A stretch of DNA of 64,000 bases, from positions 4,961,001 to 5,025,000 of the forward strand of contig NC_089230.1 of assembly GCF_963924675.1 (NCBI RefSeq). Direction: 5' to 3'. A program made the position numbers and the translations under genes. Every line of letters begins with the position of its first letter. Positions within the stretch are counted from its first letter, which is position 1. Source of the DNA: Phocoena phocoena (taxonomy: Eukaryota > Chordata > Mammalia > Artiodactyla > Phocoenidae). A model generated the notes under the pieces. It was not told where the DNA came from. It did no database searches and saw nothing but the letters and a program-made list of their open reading frames with translations. Of the stretch, positions 36,919-49,340 are shown piece after piece.

Positions 36919-39900
36919 CTGGGTGGTTAGAAACAAAAAACAAAAAACAAAAAAAAAAAAAAGAAAAGAAAAGATAGAGAAGAGATTAGTTTCAGCTAGT
37001 GACGGCTTAATGACAACATGAAAAACTAATCACAACTAATAAAAAAAAGCATGTTTAATTCTGACAAACTGATTGACACCATCTACAGAATACAATAAAA
37101 ATCATGACAAGTTCATATCATGATTTGAACAAATGAAGGAGAGCCCACTCCCACAAAAAAACAAAATAAAAAAAACCAAAAACTGTTAACAGGAAAAAAT
37201 AGAAATAAAATACAACTAACAACTAATAGTTAGTAGCAGTCAATGAAGAAAACTGGAAAACAACAACAATGAATAGGTTTGGTATACAGAATTCTGAAAC
37301 AGTCAGTGCAGTTATCAGTATCTGACTGCTATTAAGCATTAGTATTCTCTCAGATGCAAGCATTAAAGCAACTATTAATGATGGATGTGATTATTAATAA
37401 CTGATGATCAACAGAAATGAATCTAAAGAAATTTAAATTTTTATGAATAATTTGGTTCAACATAAACTCTGGGCCAAACAAGGTTTCTTTTGTTCAATAC
37501 ATGTTTATTGCTTTTTCAATTATTCTATTTACAAACAACATGGAATTTCTTGGCCTCATGACACAATGCAATACTAAACTGTAGTCTAGCAGTGTAGGAA
37601 ACATGGGAACCAGAAAAAGGCCAGGCCTTCTGCACTAGCCAACACTTTCCAGTTGAAAATACTATTTTACACATATAGAACACTTATAAAATGCACTTGC
37701 ATGTAAACACTGTAAAATCCTGCCATTTAAAATTCTATACTCAAAAAGCTCTAAGTACATCAAAAAATAGAAGAAATTTCTAATTGATACCAATAAGGCA
37801 TTTTAAAACTACAAACAGCTTTCTTTATTCAATTTCAAAGCTAATACTCTGCAAATAACAATAAAATCTGACATTTCATATACATTCCTGCTTTATATTT
37901 TATATTTTAAAAGAAGCCACCTGTAAATACTATTTTCTTTTGCAAAGTAACAAACAGAACAAAAAAAATTAAAAAAATTACAGTAAAACATAAAGTAGTT
38001 CTCAAGTGGAAAAGTTACCATTCCCAATGTCCTTGAGTTGCTCCTTCCTTAATCAACCTCTGTCACATTCTGCTTCACCAAACTTGGTCCACTTAACAGT
38101 AGTATGATTTTTAAGACTCACTCAATAGCTTAATTATTTCTACTATATTCTGAGGTTTGAGAGAATTTTCTGTACTGTTGCCACTGTGACTAAGGCAGAG
38201 GAGATACTCAGTGCAAAGGCAGATTCTGTGCCACTTCATGAGTCAAAACCCAGCGGGTGTAATTTCACATTGTGTAAATGATCTATATAATGGACTGGTT
38301 TACCTTCATATAACAAAAATGCTTTCTATAGTCTATCATTTAGGATACCTTATAAATACTACAAAAATACCGTATCTTCAGTGTGACCAAATCTTCCCTG
38401 AATTTCTTAAAAATAAGTGGAATTTTATTTAAAAACTGCTATTCCAAAATCAAAGAAGAAAATAAATATTTAACATGATGTAGTCATACCACTTCATAGG
38501 TACTCCAGAAATATAGAATCTTAAAGCATTTTTGAAATCACTTAAAATTTTGATTAAAATTGTATTAAGTTTCTTATAACAAATTATATAAACGATGGTT
38601 TCTGTAAAATTATTTAGAAAAATTCTGATTATGTTTTTTTGCGTGTGGAATACATAAACAAACTACCATTTACATATATACCAGTAAACCTAGACTATAT
38701 CCTCTGCCAAGTCCTGGCCTCCTACAGTACACACAGGTGTATCAACCGTGCAAAAGCACTTATGGTTCATCACAACTACAAAGTCAGTTGGTCTTTTATA
38801 GGCTTCAAATTCAGTTTTCAAATTATGTGTAGAGGTGGGTTTACTTTTAGTAAAGAACTAGATATTTCTCAACCATGTAGTACTCTAAATGCTCATATAG
38901 AATTACATGGTTATATGTCTAAGGGCTGAGTTTCCTTGTATTAAATGAATACTTACACTAATCTTCCCTTCAAAAGATTAAAAAATAATAATTAAAAAAA
39001 ACCTCAAAAATAGAGAAAACAGTAGTATCATAAAATAATTTAAGTTAAGGATTTCAGACCTCTCCCTTAGACCCAATGAGTGCATACAGTGATAGTAACA
39101 GCAGTATATGAGTATTTGTTATTTAAAAAAAAAAAAGTAGCATTTCGGTTTGCTGACATTGCATTTTTAATAAAAACAATGACAGGACTAATCCAAACAC
39201 ATATAACTACAAAAGAGCCTCACATGGAATGTGCTGTCATTTCCAAATACAGTAAAATCTTCCTAAAATTTCAACTATCTCAAGGCACTGGAGCATTAAG
39301 TAGACCAGTAATTATTGTGTTAAAACAAAATTATGAGAAATCTCCTAAAAGGAGCATGTAGGGAAAGGTTAACAGAAGAAAAACTACTTTTAAATACTCT
39401 TTAGAACTGTTTTAGACATGAACAATGTGGGGGAAAAAAGCTCTGATTATTCACGGAATTATCTGGTTTCCTTAAATGGCAAGTTACTTAAAAAAAACAT
39501 TAAAAAAAAAATTTCCTCCTTCACTAGGAGACTTTTTCTGATACACAAAGGGTGGTTTACTTGTGCATGACACATTGACACTTAACATTATCTTCATAAA
39601 TAATCATTGAGCTTGGGGGTCTATTTATTGAATAATCTCTACAAGTAATATATGTATTAGTTAAAAGTCTTCAAACTAATTATGTATGATGCTATCGTCA
39701 GTGTCTCTGGGAAGATTTTATTCTCATGTGGACAACACCTGTATCCAATATTTATCAGTATTCAAGATAACCATGTAGAACAGGTAGGTCTTTCTTAAGT
39801 TCATAGAAAATGTAGGATTGGGGTATAAATACATCACTTTCCACCACTAGTATTAGAGACTCTGATCAAATTAATTAGTAGGTAATAGATGTGCCATAAT

Positions 39901-40842
39901 AGAAGCTTGTGAAAAATCCTTTTTTATCTTGCTTTGGATTCCTACCTTGTAATGACAAACTTAGAAAACAATGTCAATAAACCGAAACCGTCACTCCTCA
40001 ATAAACATAAATAATTTTATAAAAGGGTCCAAGGGCATATATAGGACACAAATTACAAATGCTGAAAAGGAGAAAAATGAAGACTTATTTCCCAGTCACA
40101 GGTTAGTCAAAAAGGATTTTCAAACAGCTGGATTCATGTCACCACAGAGCTTCAAGAGATAGTTTACCTTCAGATAATATGTTTTAGCAGCAAATAACAA
40201 AAATCAAAGGATCCATTTTGGTAAGAAAATGTAAGAATAAAAGGGAACTGATTTTCTGATTTATAAAAAAAAATCCAACTTCATCAAAGTTATCTTCACA
40301 GTCCTTACTTTGTTGATTTCAGCTAAGTACTTGACATGTATACCCTTGTGTATACAGTGGTTCAAGTATCTTATTAAAAAGGAAAATGGAAACTAAATCT
40401 TCAGTTTTCTCCAAAAGGACACAGGAGGCATATATTCCTTTACTTCTCTCATTAAAGCACCATCCGCTTAGTTCATTTTGCAAAACCAACCCAAAATTTC
40501 AGAACAATTAAAAGGTAAATTTTAGCAAAAATTATTCCTGAAAAATAACTAAGGCAACATGAAAATTTAATAGCTCCCCAAAGGGACTAATTTACGTTTT
40601 AGTAGAAATAAATCATTGTACATACTAATATAGAATTTAATAAGTTAAAATATGAAGGGAGGAAAAAAAACACCCCAAAAAACCCAACCCTTAAACCTGT
40701 CAATTATTACAAATTAATTTAGAAAAAGAAAAGAAACGATGTGCAGGCAAGCAGTGATATCTCTTCCATCAGGTGTGGTGTAACAAATCTTATGGACACC
40801 CAACGCATTTCTCATAAACAAGAACTGCAGAACTAAACTAAC
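36919..40842 (-). other. QKI: QKI intron between QKI-5 exons (may carry QKI-6 3' UTR)
   Basis: AT-rich, without coding sequence. Transcripts ending as QKI-6 may run through part of the region downstream of 41677. Minus-strand AATAAA opposite about 38423-38428 is one candidate end. No clear transposable element is seen. ORFs at 38639-38929 and 39080-39361 (plus strand) have no domains and are taken as chance. Confidence 0.6.
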
Positions 40843-40917
40843 CTCGGTCTGCGGTCACAATCCTTTGGTAAGGATGGACACGCATATCGTGCCTTCGAAC
40901 TTTAGTAGCCACCGCAC
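40843..40917 (-). CDS. QKI: QKI-5-specific exon with nuclear localisation signal
   Basis: 75-nt exon bounded by acceptor TTTAACTAG and donor GTTAGTTT. Joined to the G carried over from the shared exon it encodes GAVATKVRRHDMRVHPYQRI and then VTADR, followed by one base of the next codon. It contains RVHPYQR, the known nuclear localisation signal of QKI-5, which keeps this isoform nuclear, where it acts in splicing. Both phases fit its neighbours. No lesion is seen. Confidence 0.97.
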
Positions 40918-41677
40918 CTAGTTAAATTGCAATTACCAAGACAAAGTTAGAGAACATTCACAAGGGAAAAGATAACAAACATTAACAGCAGGTTTATCAA
41001 AATGGATTTCAAATGTTTGTTTACTACAAAAGTTTTCTTTTAGGAAACATGTTAAGGCACAGTAGTCTTAAAATTAACCATAATATGTTGCGTATATATG
41101 CATCTATTAATATTGCATTCATTTCAATAATCTTGGCCTTAACCTATTTTATCCATTCATTTACAATCCCAAGTTACAGATTTCATGAACTCTATTAGAT
41201 CCAAACATAGTTAAGCTTTACTAGTCACATATTCACTGAAGTGCCTTTCTTGCAGCAGGACTACTTAAATAATGCCATGTTTAATACTGACAATTATTTG
41301 CTAACCTTAAGACCACTTCCAGAGTCTATCACTTAAGAAGGTTTAAAAGCAATTACTTAAAGCCTACAGATTGTGGTTCTAAACTTTGAGTCAATAAGTA
41401 TGAACTGCAATGAATTAGGTGATTAGTAAAGCAAACAGTATAGTACACTTAGCAGTCAGTATACTACTATACACTCCTTTATAAATTACCGTTACTTTGT
41501 AAGATTACAGCCTAAACCAATTAATAACATACTTTTCCTTTCTATCAGTGTGCAAAAGTGCAAGTCAGTCACTGACTGCTAGGCTAAGCGTCCCTCCCAC
41601 CCCCTGGAGGCTGCTGAGACTAAGCATTTGTTAAATTCAGATCTGATGAGGGTTCAGTTAAGACCGTTCTTGAATTC

Positions 41678-41703
41678 TTAGCCTTTCGTTGGGAAAGCCA
41701 TAC
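41678..41703 (-). CDS. QKI: QKI-6 terminal exon, coding part
   Basis: Acceptor TTTTATCTTTAG, then 26 nt that with the carried-over G encode GMAFPTKG and stop at TAA (41680-41678). This is the known QKI-6 tail, which lacks the QKI-5 nuclear signal. In the family this isoform is found in both nucleus and cytoplasm and acts in translation and RNA stability. The exon continues downstream as 3' UTR with no clear end in this window; a TTTAAT on the plus strand at 41280-41285 (minus ATTAAA) is one weak candidate signal. Confidence 0.96.
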
Positions 41704-41723
41704 CTAAAGATAAAAGGAAGGGA

Positions 41724-41736
41724 ATTAAAAATTAGT
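41724..41736 (-). promoter_or_regulatory. QKI: Bipartite QKI response element upstream of QKI-6 exon
   Basis: Minus strand ACTAAT, 3-nt gap, TAAT, lying 21-33 nt upstream of the QKI-6 acceptor. It meets the ACUAAY-N(1-20)-UAAY consensus exactly and sits where the branch point is expected. The site could let QKI protein control use of its own exon. Binding is inferred. Confidence 0.6.
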
Positions 41737-41876
41737 CATCAATGAAGATCTGATGCTAATACCAATCTCCTCACTACCACCAACACACATGTCTGCATCC
41801 GTTTTGAAGGGCACTGCTCATTTTAAAATAATATGATGAGACTTGATATATAGCATGCATGTTATCTGTGTGCAAA

Positions 41877-42912
41877 TTTATTATAACACAGCAATTTGAA
41901 ATATTTTCTCAGTTCTCCAAGTGGTCAATATGTTTTACTGCTTAGGTGGCAAAGCGAGAAATAAAATTGATAATGGAATCGTCATTTAGTACTCATTATT
42001 ATTCATCTTATGAATGTCAATAGGTATCTGTATATTTTGCTTTCAATTTTGTCAGTCTAATAATTATTATAAATAAAAATTTTCCAACACAACAAAAGCA
42101 CATTGCTTTAAAATGAGAAATTTTACTGCAGTGCCTCTTGCTGTTTCTAAGCAGTAAACTGGTCCATCACCCCTTTTTTCATTTTAGAAAAACTAATCTT
42201 ATGTAAGTAGAATTCCACGAGGCAAAATCAGCTAGATCTTGCATTCAGAGTGCTGGAACAGCAGCTGGTGGCTAAGAGTGCCAGCCCTGCAGGAAGCAAC
42301 AGTCAAACTCCTCGAACAGACGCTGTGCATGCAGCAGAGAGGAGCTCTGGGGGAAAGGAGCGGGCATGGGGCCACAGGACAGAGCGTTAACAGAAAGGAA
42401 GACGCAAAGGGGTTATAGGTTACATGTTATTTTAAAAATGCTTTGAGAAATATGCAACAGAAACAGGCCTCTCATAAACAGTTCTATTGTATAATTCTGA
42501 CCTATAATACTTTTTACAATGCTTTAGAGATAAACAGAAAACATGTACAATAAAATGTATCTGCTCATGAAACAAAAGGCACCTGAGTGCATGCACACAC
42601 ACAGATAACATACAGAGCATCGTGGCTTTTTTTAATTGAACAATGAATTTTCAAGTTTAAATCTTAGTGTCTGGGTTCATTAAAGACTTTCATATTTTTA
42701 GAAATCAATATTAATGCTGGGAAAAAAAGAACTTAAAAGATCAAAGTCCTAAAAGTCAACAACATGCACGCAGCACCAAGGTCATATACAATTCAAGAAA
42801 AAAGAATTCAAATTCTGTCTGGTAAAACAAAGGGGCAGCCCGGAAACAGTTTGTTCCACATTGACTGGTCGTGTTAGAACAGCTGCTGTACTCTAGTCCT
42901 TCATCCAGCAAG
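41877..42912 (-). other. QKI: QKI-7 3' UTR (candidate extent)
   Basis: Follows the QKI-7 stop. A minus-strand AATAAA at 41882-41877 (context TTATAATAAATTTGC) would give a 3' UTR of about 1 kb, ending before the QKI-6 exon. The extent is an inference; read-through to later signals is possible. Confidence 0.35.
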
Positions 42913-42956
42913 TCAATGGGCTGAAATATCAGGCATGACTGGCATTTCAATCCACT
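42913..42956 (-). CDS. QKI: QKI-7 terminal exon, coding part
   Basis: Acceptor CCTTTTTTTATAG, then 44 nt which with the carried-over G encode EWIEMPVMPDISAH and stop at TGA (42915-42913). This is the known 14-residue QKI-7 tail, the isoform linked to cytoplasmic localisation and apoptosis when over-expressed. The phase is exact. The exon continues as 3' UTR. Confidence 0.97.
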
Positions 42957-43668
42957 CTATAAAAAAAAGGCATCAGTAATGTCTTTTTCAAGCACACCAC
43001 TTTTTGTTCATGTAAAACCGAGCATTTATAGCATGATCTTAATTTTTGTCCCAAATGTGATTCTAATTCAGTGACTTGGTATTTACTTCATTCCATACTG
43101 TACTACTGAAATTAAGAGTGTCTCTTATGTTTAATATTAACTAGGACTTCAAAAGAGAAAAGCTGAAGAAAACTGAAGAATGCAACTATTGGTCCCTTTC
43201 ATATTTTAAGTGATCACAAATATTAGAAAGCACACATCAGTTTTAAAAATATCTCAAAAAACTTTCACATAGAAGTTTAAATTTTAGCTGACAAATAAAT
43301 CTCCGACACAAAAGGAATCTAAAAACTGGGTGGTGGAGCTGATGAAGAGGATAGGCCAATAGGTGGGATCTAAAACTCAGAATGACCGCAATGATGTCAA
43401 AAATGTGAAAAGTATTTTCTGTTTAAAATGTTCATCTCAAATTTACCCAACCAAAGTGAATTTCAGTCACCAAAGTAAATCTGAATAAATTTAAGGTACA
43501 ATTATTTACAGGAGGAAACCCTTATAAGAGGCTGAAATAGAACAAAATTTAGTTTTCAGTCTTTCTAATGGAAACTTGTCTCTCTAAAATGGATATATCA
43601 TTTCAAAGTCTGGGGCAGCAGAAGTTATGAAGAAAAATGTCATTAACCATACAGGGAGAACAACTTAC

Positions 43669-43968
43669 CTAATACACCGCTAGGTTCAATAGGGTACTCA
43701 AGGATCGATGTAGCTGGCGCCAACGTGTAGGGGTATTCATAGGGCGTGTAGATTAAACCAGCTTCGGGCCCTGGAGGGACTATCGCAGCAGCTGGGTGAG
43801 GAGTTCCGTTTGGCATGACAGCGGTCTGTATCTGTCTGATCAAAGGCATTATGGTAGGGCCAGCTGGCGTAGGGGTGCGCAGGGCAGCTGGCGGGAGAAC
43901 GGGCGCAGGCCCCGTGATAACCCTTGGAGCGGCCTGGGCTGTGGCTGCAAGAGAAAAGGCAAGGGCTG
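43669..43968 (-). CDS. QKI: QKI shared exon before the alternative C-termini
   Basis: 300-nt exon. The acceptor is CTTTCACTGTAG behind a pyrimidine tract of about 110 nt; the donor is GTAAGTTG. It encodes [20 protein letters not shown] through [15 protein letters not shown] and [13 protein letters not shown] to [10 protein letters not shown] plus the first base of the next codon. This Pro/Ala/Tyr-rich tail lies C-terminal to the KH-QUA2 RNA-binding domain, with Tyr-rich sequence like that targeted by Src-family kinases in QKI. It is followed by the three alternative ends. A second acceptor (CTCTTGCAG) lies 24 nt inside, in frame. Val in APRVITG and Ala in PHPAAAI appear to differ from the human protein as I recall it. 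Confidence 0.97.
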
Positions 43969-45335
43969 CTACAGTGAAAGCGAAGAGATTGAGAAGGAGG
44001 CACAGGGACAGCCGAAGGTGAGACGTGGGAAACGAGAGGGCAGGGAAGGGAAGGAGAGAGCAGAGAAGAAGAAAAATAAAAGGAAATCGTTAGTACATGC
44101 GCTGGTCACACAGAAATGCCAAAGCACACCAACCAAATGCAAAACAGCTTCCCCTTCCCCAACGTGATTGAGAATAAATGTTCAAACATTAAAAAGCCAC
44201 TGGGGAAAAAAAGAATGAGACCATTAAAACAGGTTATATTTACTTCATATATCGGATATATCTATGTTTTTAAGGTTTCATGAGACTAATGGTGCATGCA
44301 GAAGCACAAAAAAACACTTGCATTAAAAGATGTTAAAAAATACTTGGTAATCGGAGTCCACAGAAATACAGTTTTGGTATATTTCTAAAGAGTAGCTTCA
44401 GTTACAAATGAAGGAAAGCATAATTTTCATTGTATTAACTTAGTCAAATAACCAACAGTTATTAATTTCCTGCATCTGTAGGAATTAACTTCTTTATAGA
44501 AAAAACAATACAAAAAAATGTTACATTCCTAAACACATGACTATTAATGATATACTCAGTTTCATGAGTAAATTAAAGCCAACCATTTGTAAAAGTAACC
44601 ACTCTAAACACACTAGGGTGCCTATATTTGGGAAAGTTGGCTATGTCTTTAAAATTCTATTTCTTTAAAAAAAATTAGTAATTTAAATGACATCATGTTC
44701 ATATGAATGATGTGTAAAACTCAGATTGTCTCAAAATATAAATTTCACATTATTTCATTTTTAAATATAAAAAAGCAATCCTCTTACAGTTTATGAAAGC
44801 ATGCACAATACATATAAAGGGGAAAACAGGATTAAAAAATAGTATCATCTACTGCTCTCTGTGAACTCACATATAAAATCAACAGAGAAAAAAATACTGG
44901 AGGAAAAATGTGCAAGCAAGGGGAAAGAATAGAAATCAACAGAAGAATCACTGCATTCAGATATATTCCAAATTAGCTTTTATTTTTTTAAAAATTTTGT
45001 CCTTTGCATAAATGTAACAAACTAGAAGTCTTAAATCTGTAAGTTAACAGAAAATTTCCCCAAACTCTTGAATTTAGAAGTTGAAATTTCATCAAAAGAA
45101 TAAAAGAAAAGTTTGTAAACTCAAAACTGAGGCATGCTGGCATAAAATAAAATCAAGAGAGTGCCCTCAATTCTTGAAAGCAGTAAAAATGGGACAGTTA
45201 GTCCCATATCAAGTGACAGTTATTTCAACTCTTCACTTTGTTTAACTGTTCACGTATTGTGCTGCCAAAAGGGGAGAGGTCTGGGGACAAAACAGCTGAA
45301 ACAGCTGTAGCGCTGAGCCTCAGTCTCATTCTTAC
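43969..45335 (-). other. QKI: QKI intron
   Basis: Intron between the two shared exons. No repeat or RNA gene is recognised. The part next to the acceptor (43969-44080) is strongly pyrimidine-rich on the minus strand. Confidence 0.9.
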
Positions 45336-45423
45336 GTGATTTAATGTTGGCATCTCTGTAGGTGCCATTGAGAATTGCAAGCTCCATCAGCTGCATCTTC
45401 TTCAGGCTGTCTTCTCCCTCCGC
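45336..45423 (-). CDS. QKI: QKI exon encoding [20 protein letters not shown] region
   Basis: 88-nt exon with acceptor CATGTATAG and donor GTAAGAAT. It starts at a codon boundary and encodes [20 protein letters not shown] then TYRDANIKS, ending with one base of the next codon. This is the QUA2-to-tail junction of the STAR domain; QUA2 contributes to binding of the ACUAAY motif. It joins in phase to the exon at 43968. The preceding exon (KH domain end) is not in the window. Confidence 0.97.
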
Positions 45424-46219
45424 CTATACATGGAAAATACAAGAGCACTGAGCACTTGAAATGGTCTATACACATCACAGCCATATCTATGCACAAACCT
45501 TAAAATAGGTATCATGTGACTATAGCCATCTGTTTCAATCAGGGAAGAAAGATCAGGGAACCAAAAGGTGCTACATGCTGAAGCCCATTCTCAGTAATGG
45601 GATGTTGATACACAGGATACTCTCAACTGCCACCAGCTACATTCCTAAGGTAAGCTACACTGATTTATTAATGTTCTTCTAAAAAGCTTTACTTTTAAAT
45701 GGAATCAATGGAAATATTAGGTAAATTAAATACAGTATAGTCTCTATAGTACCTATCACTTTGTTGAAGAGTCTAAAACTCAAATGTATTCATTAAAAGA
45801 CAAAAAACAAACTGGGATTTTAAACATGTAAGATTTGACTGTGGTATTCAGGTAAGGAAATTTGTTTAATCTCCCAAAAAGGAAAATTTAATAAAATCAT
45901 AATCATAAGAATTTCTAAAATTTGTGTATATATTCTCGTTTCTTATGCCAACATCCCGCTCTCCCCTCAATTAGCAAATGCTATCAATTCTAAAGCAAAT
46001 CCATCTTTAGGGGCATCTGATACACTGTCCAAGCCAAGAAAAACTTAATAGTGAAATGGGGCACTATTAGTAATTATGCAACAGGCAAAACCCAGGGATG
46101 CCTCTGATCATCAAAATGGCCATTTCATTTACCTTGGATTTGTCCCACACCCTCTCCATTTACTGTTGTCACCCTTGCTCTTGTCATTATTGGTATATTA
46201 CCAAAACTACTACAATAAT

Positions 46220-46745
46220 GTGTTAATAGTATCTGTTCTCCAATCAATCTATGCACAATGGCCAGATTAACTGCCCAAAACAAAACTTTCATCTTAATGT
46301 TTCTTAACATTCTCATGTCTTAAAACCCTTCATGGTCTCTTGCCATCTAAAAAAATAATAATACATTTAGATTACCTATGGCCTGGCCCCAAATTATCTT
46401 CTCAAGTTAAATCAATCTATGTTCTTTACACATATCTTACATTATAAATCAAGCCAAATCACTCCGTTATTCATCTCTGTGCATATTCCTATCTCCTCCA
46501 TCTTGAATGCTTCTCTGCGCTCCATTCTACCCTTCATACTTCTTTCCAAATCTTACTTCATCCCTGCGGACTTCAACCTAAGTGCTACCTTCTCAAAGGG
46601 CTATCCCTAGATCGTATTTTTCTGCCCTGAATCAGTTTGTTGTATATCGCAACTACCAAGCAAAGAACAAGCTCCTAGAGAACAGAGCCTATTTCCTATT
46701 TATCACTGCCTATCTTCCCACTCATCCCATCTCCCCAAGTCATTT
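46220..46745 (+). mobile_element. L2 LINE fragment
   Basis: Phrases typical of the L2 3' end in order: TTAAAACCCTTCATGGTCTC, a TGGCCTGGCCCCAAATTATC stretch, CTTGAATGCTTCTC, CAACCTAAGTGCTACCTTCTC and AGCTCCTAGAGAACAGAGCC. Diverged. Confidence 0.75.
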
Positions 46746-47402
46746 GCTAGGATTTAGTTTTTAAATGACTGGTACGAGAAATCTTTAACTGTATTTACAA
46801 ATCTCAAATGTCTAAATCCTGCAGGATAATCTTCAGGAACAGAAAGATGAGGTTCATCCCTGAAGATGGTGGCAGAAATGAAACTATGTGCTGTTCACAT
46901 ATTTTATGCATTATCTAAGCCTCGGGACTTAATATTTCAAAGGAAAGTAACCCAATGATACATTTTTCTGATATAACATTGGTCCTTCTTGATTCAAGAA
47001 AGGAGCAGGTGACAAACTTCTCAGTCCTTTCCTATTACACAAAACTCTGTCCCTGGCACTGTAACAGCACATGGGGCACTACAGTTTGTAACAAAGAGAA
47101 CTGCGAAGTGGACTTCTAACAAACTACAAAGAATTTTTTTTAAGGTAAGTGAAAACATCATGAAGACTGATGTGCCACTGTCGGCATGTTCCACTGCCGA
47201 CTTTTCGGTAACCTACTCTGCAGTAGCAGAAAATGGAAAAGATACTCGCACTCTGTGGAACTGCTATTCCTTGATCCCTATGAACATGTACAGATGAATG
47301 AAAAAAAAAGAAGTAATATTATTTATTTGAAAGACACATTACTTGCTAAAGATAAAAATAAGTAAGCAATGTCACTGGAAGAGAAGAATTAGAAATCTAT
47401 TA

Positions 47403-47700
47403 TGGGGCTTCCCCGGTGGTGCAGTGGTTAAGAATCCGCCTGCCAATGCAGGGGACACGGGTTCGAGCCCTGGTCCGGGAAGATCCCACATGCTGCGGAG
47501 CAACTAAGCCCATGAGCCACAACTACTGAGCCTGCATGCTGCAACTACTGAAGCCCATGTGCCTAGAGCCCGTGCTCTGCAACAAGAGAAGCCACCGCAC
47601 CTCAACGAAGAGTAGCCCCCGCTCGCTGCAACTAGAGAAAGCCTGTGTGCAGCAACAAAGACCCAACACAGCCAAAAATAAATAAAAGAAATTTATAAAA
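47403..47700 (+). mobile_element. CHR-type tRNA-derived SINE
   Basis: Same family as 28085-28387, with GGTTCGAGCCC box B and an A-rich tail. Flanked by the 12-bp direct repeat AGAAATCTATTA at 47391-47402 and 47701-47712. Confidence 0.93.
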
Positions 47701-48489
47701 AGAAATCTATTAGGATAAAACTGCATAAACTTGTCCACTGAAAACTAGTGATACTAAAAATTAAAATTTGCCACATCGTTTCAAACCCAAATCTATGTAT
47801 AACAGAATACCAAAGTAAGTATATAAACTATACTCTATATAAACAGAAAGAAAAGCAACAGGTATACCTTCAGTCACCTTCCACAAGAAAGTGGTACACA
47901 TTTGAAAACGTCAGAAAAGTAAGAAGAAGAAATAAAGATGAAAGAAGAAGTGAGGTGACACAATGCCTCATACACAGTGCTGTACAAAGAAGAGGAGCTA
48001 GAACACGTTTTCACTGAACAGCTTCTTTCAGGTAACAAAATAACCACACTCACTAGCTGGTGATGCAGTGTAAAACTTGGGAGGAAGGCAAAGAAGATGA
48101 CGGAAGAAATACATGTGTGCATGTGCAGGGCCTGTGCATACATGTGTGTGCCTTTTGCAGGGTACAGGAAATGAAAAACTGATCTAGTGACATCAACAGA
48201 GGAGGATAAAAACCAGAGCAGCACAGCTTTCACTAGGTGGTGTCAGTGAAGTGTGTCATAATGACACAGTTGCTGGAGGCCACCAAGACTTACAAGTTAC
48301 GAATTACAGTATGCACACTGAATTATATCACATTATGGCAGGCTATACTAGTATCTCCTAGCAGAACACAGAATTTAGTCCGCAAAACTAGAATTTGAAC
48401 CTGGTGGTCTCACTCCAGAACAAGCTTCTCTCTTCCATCCTCACCACTCCTACCCACTCTGCACTCACAGGGCATGACGTTATGTGTCT

Positions 48490-48665
48490 CAAGAGACAAC
48501 TATGGACATTTGGGTGGCTCTAGTTTTGGGATATTGTGAATAATGCTGCTATGAAAATTCTCCTACAAGGCTTTTTTTGTGAACATAAGTTTTTACTTTT
48601 CTTGGATAATTACCTAGCGGTGGAACTGCTGGGTCATGAGGTAAATGTATTTTGCATGGAAAACA
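48490..48665 (-). mobile_element. Old L1M fragment (ORF2 C-terminal region)
   Basis: Plus-strand text (GGACATTTGGGTGGCTCTAG; GTGAATAATGCTGCTATGAA; GGAACTGCTGGGTCATGAGG) is the reverse complement of the ORF2 end of old L1s. Diverged. Confidence 0.75.
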
Positions 48666-49204
48666 TTACGTGAAGATTATCAAAACACTGTAACACATTT
48701 ATCTTTGAAATATAAGTTTAAAAATATAACAAACATTGATAACTTCTCTACAGGTCCACTGCCCTGCATCTAAAACCTGTGACATCAGAAGTGTTTTGAG
48801 AACTTTTCAAATTTGTAGAAAAATAATATACCAATGATTACATAACATTCCCAATGGGTCTGGTGGAATACTTCAGTAATCCAAACTATAACAAACGTAA
48901 AAATACTTACACTAAGTGGGATTAAAAAGACTATAAACACAGTTTTCTGAACTTTTTGGGGTTTGCAATTATGGATGACAAATTATGGATCTGTATAAAT
49001 ATATATAATTTATGCATGTATTACTTAATATACAGCTATGTTATCAGTTATATTTAACAGCTATGTTAAAAGTGATAGAAATAGATCATGGTTAATATTG
49101 GATCAGAGTAACATGGTTTTAATGTTTTAAAGTAGAACAATTTATATACTGTTCTACTACCTTATTAGAATTAGATATTAGATCTTCATCATTTAAGCAT
49201 TTAT

Positions 49205-49340
49205 ACTGTATAACAGATCTATGGCATTGGTACTTTATTATCTCGGAGGCTCAAAAAGATTAGGTAGCTTACCCAAGGTTATACAAGGTCACAGTGCAAA
49301 ACCAGCTTTCAAACCAGAGTACCTGATCCAAAGTCATTAC
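49205..49340 (+). repeat. MIR fragment
   Basis: Matches the 3' part of MIR: CTTACCCAAGGTTATACAAG, then GGTCACAGTGCAAAACC and AAACCAGAGTACCTGATCC. Confidence 0.6.

Noticed and set aside
43737..44167. Other-frame ORFs over the QKI exon and the adjoining intron
   Set aside because: Shadows of the QKI exon or of the pyrimidine-rich intron; the phase-consistent QKI frame explains the sequence.
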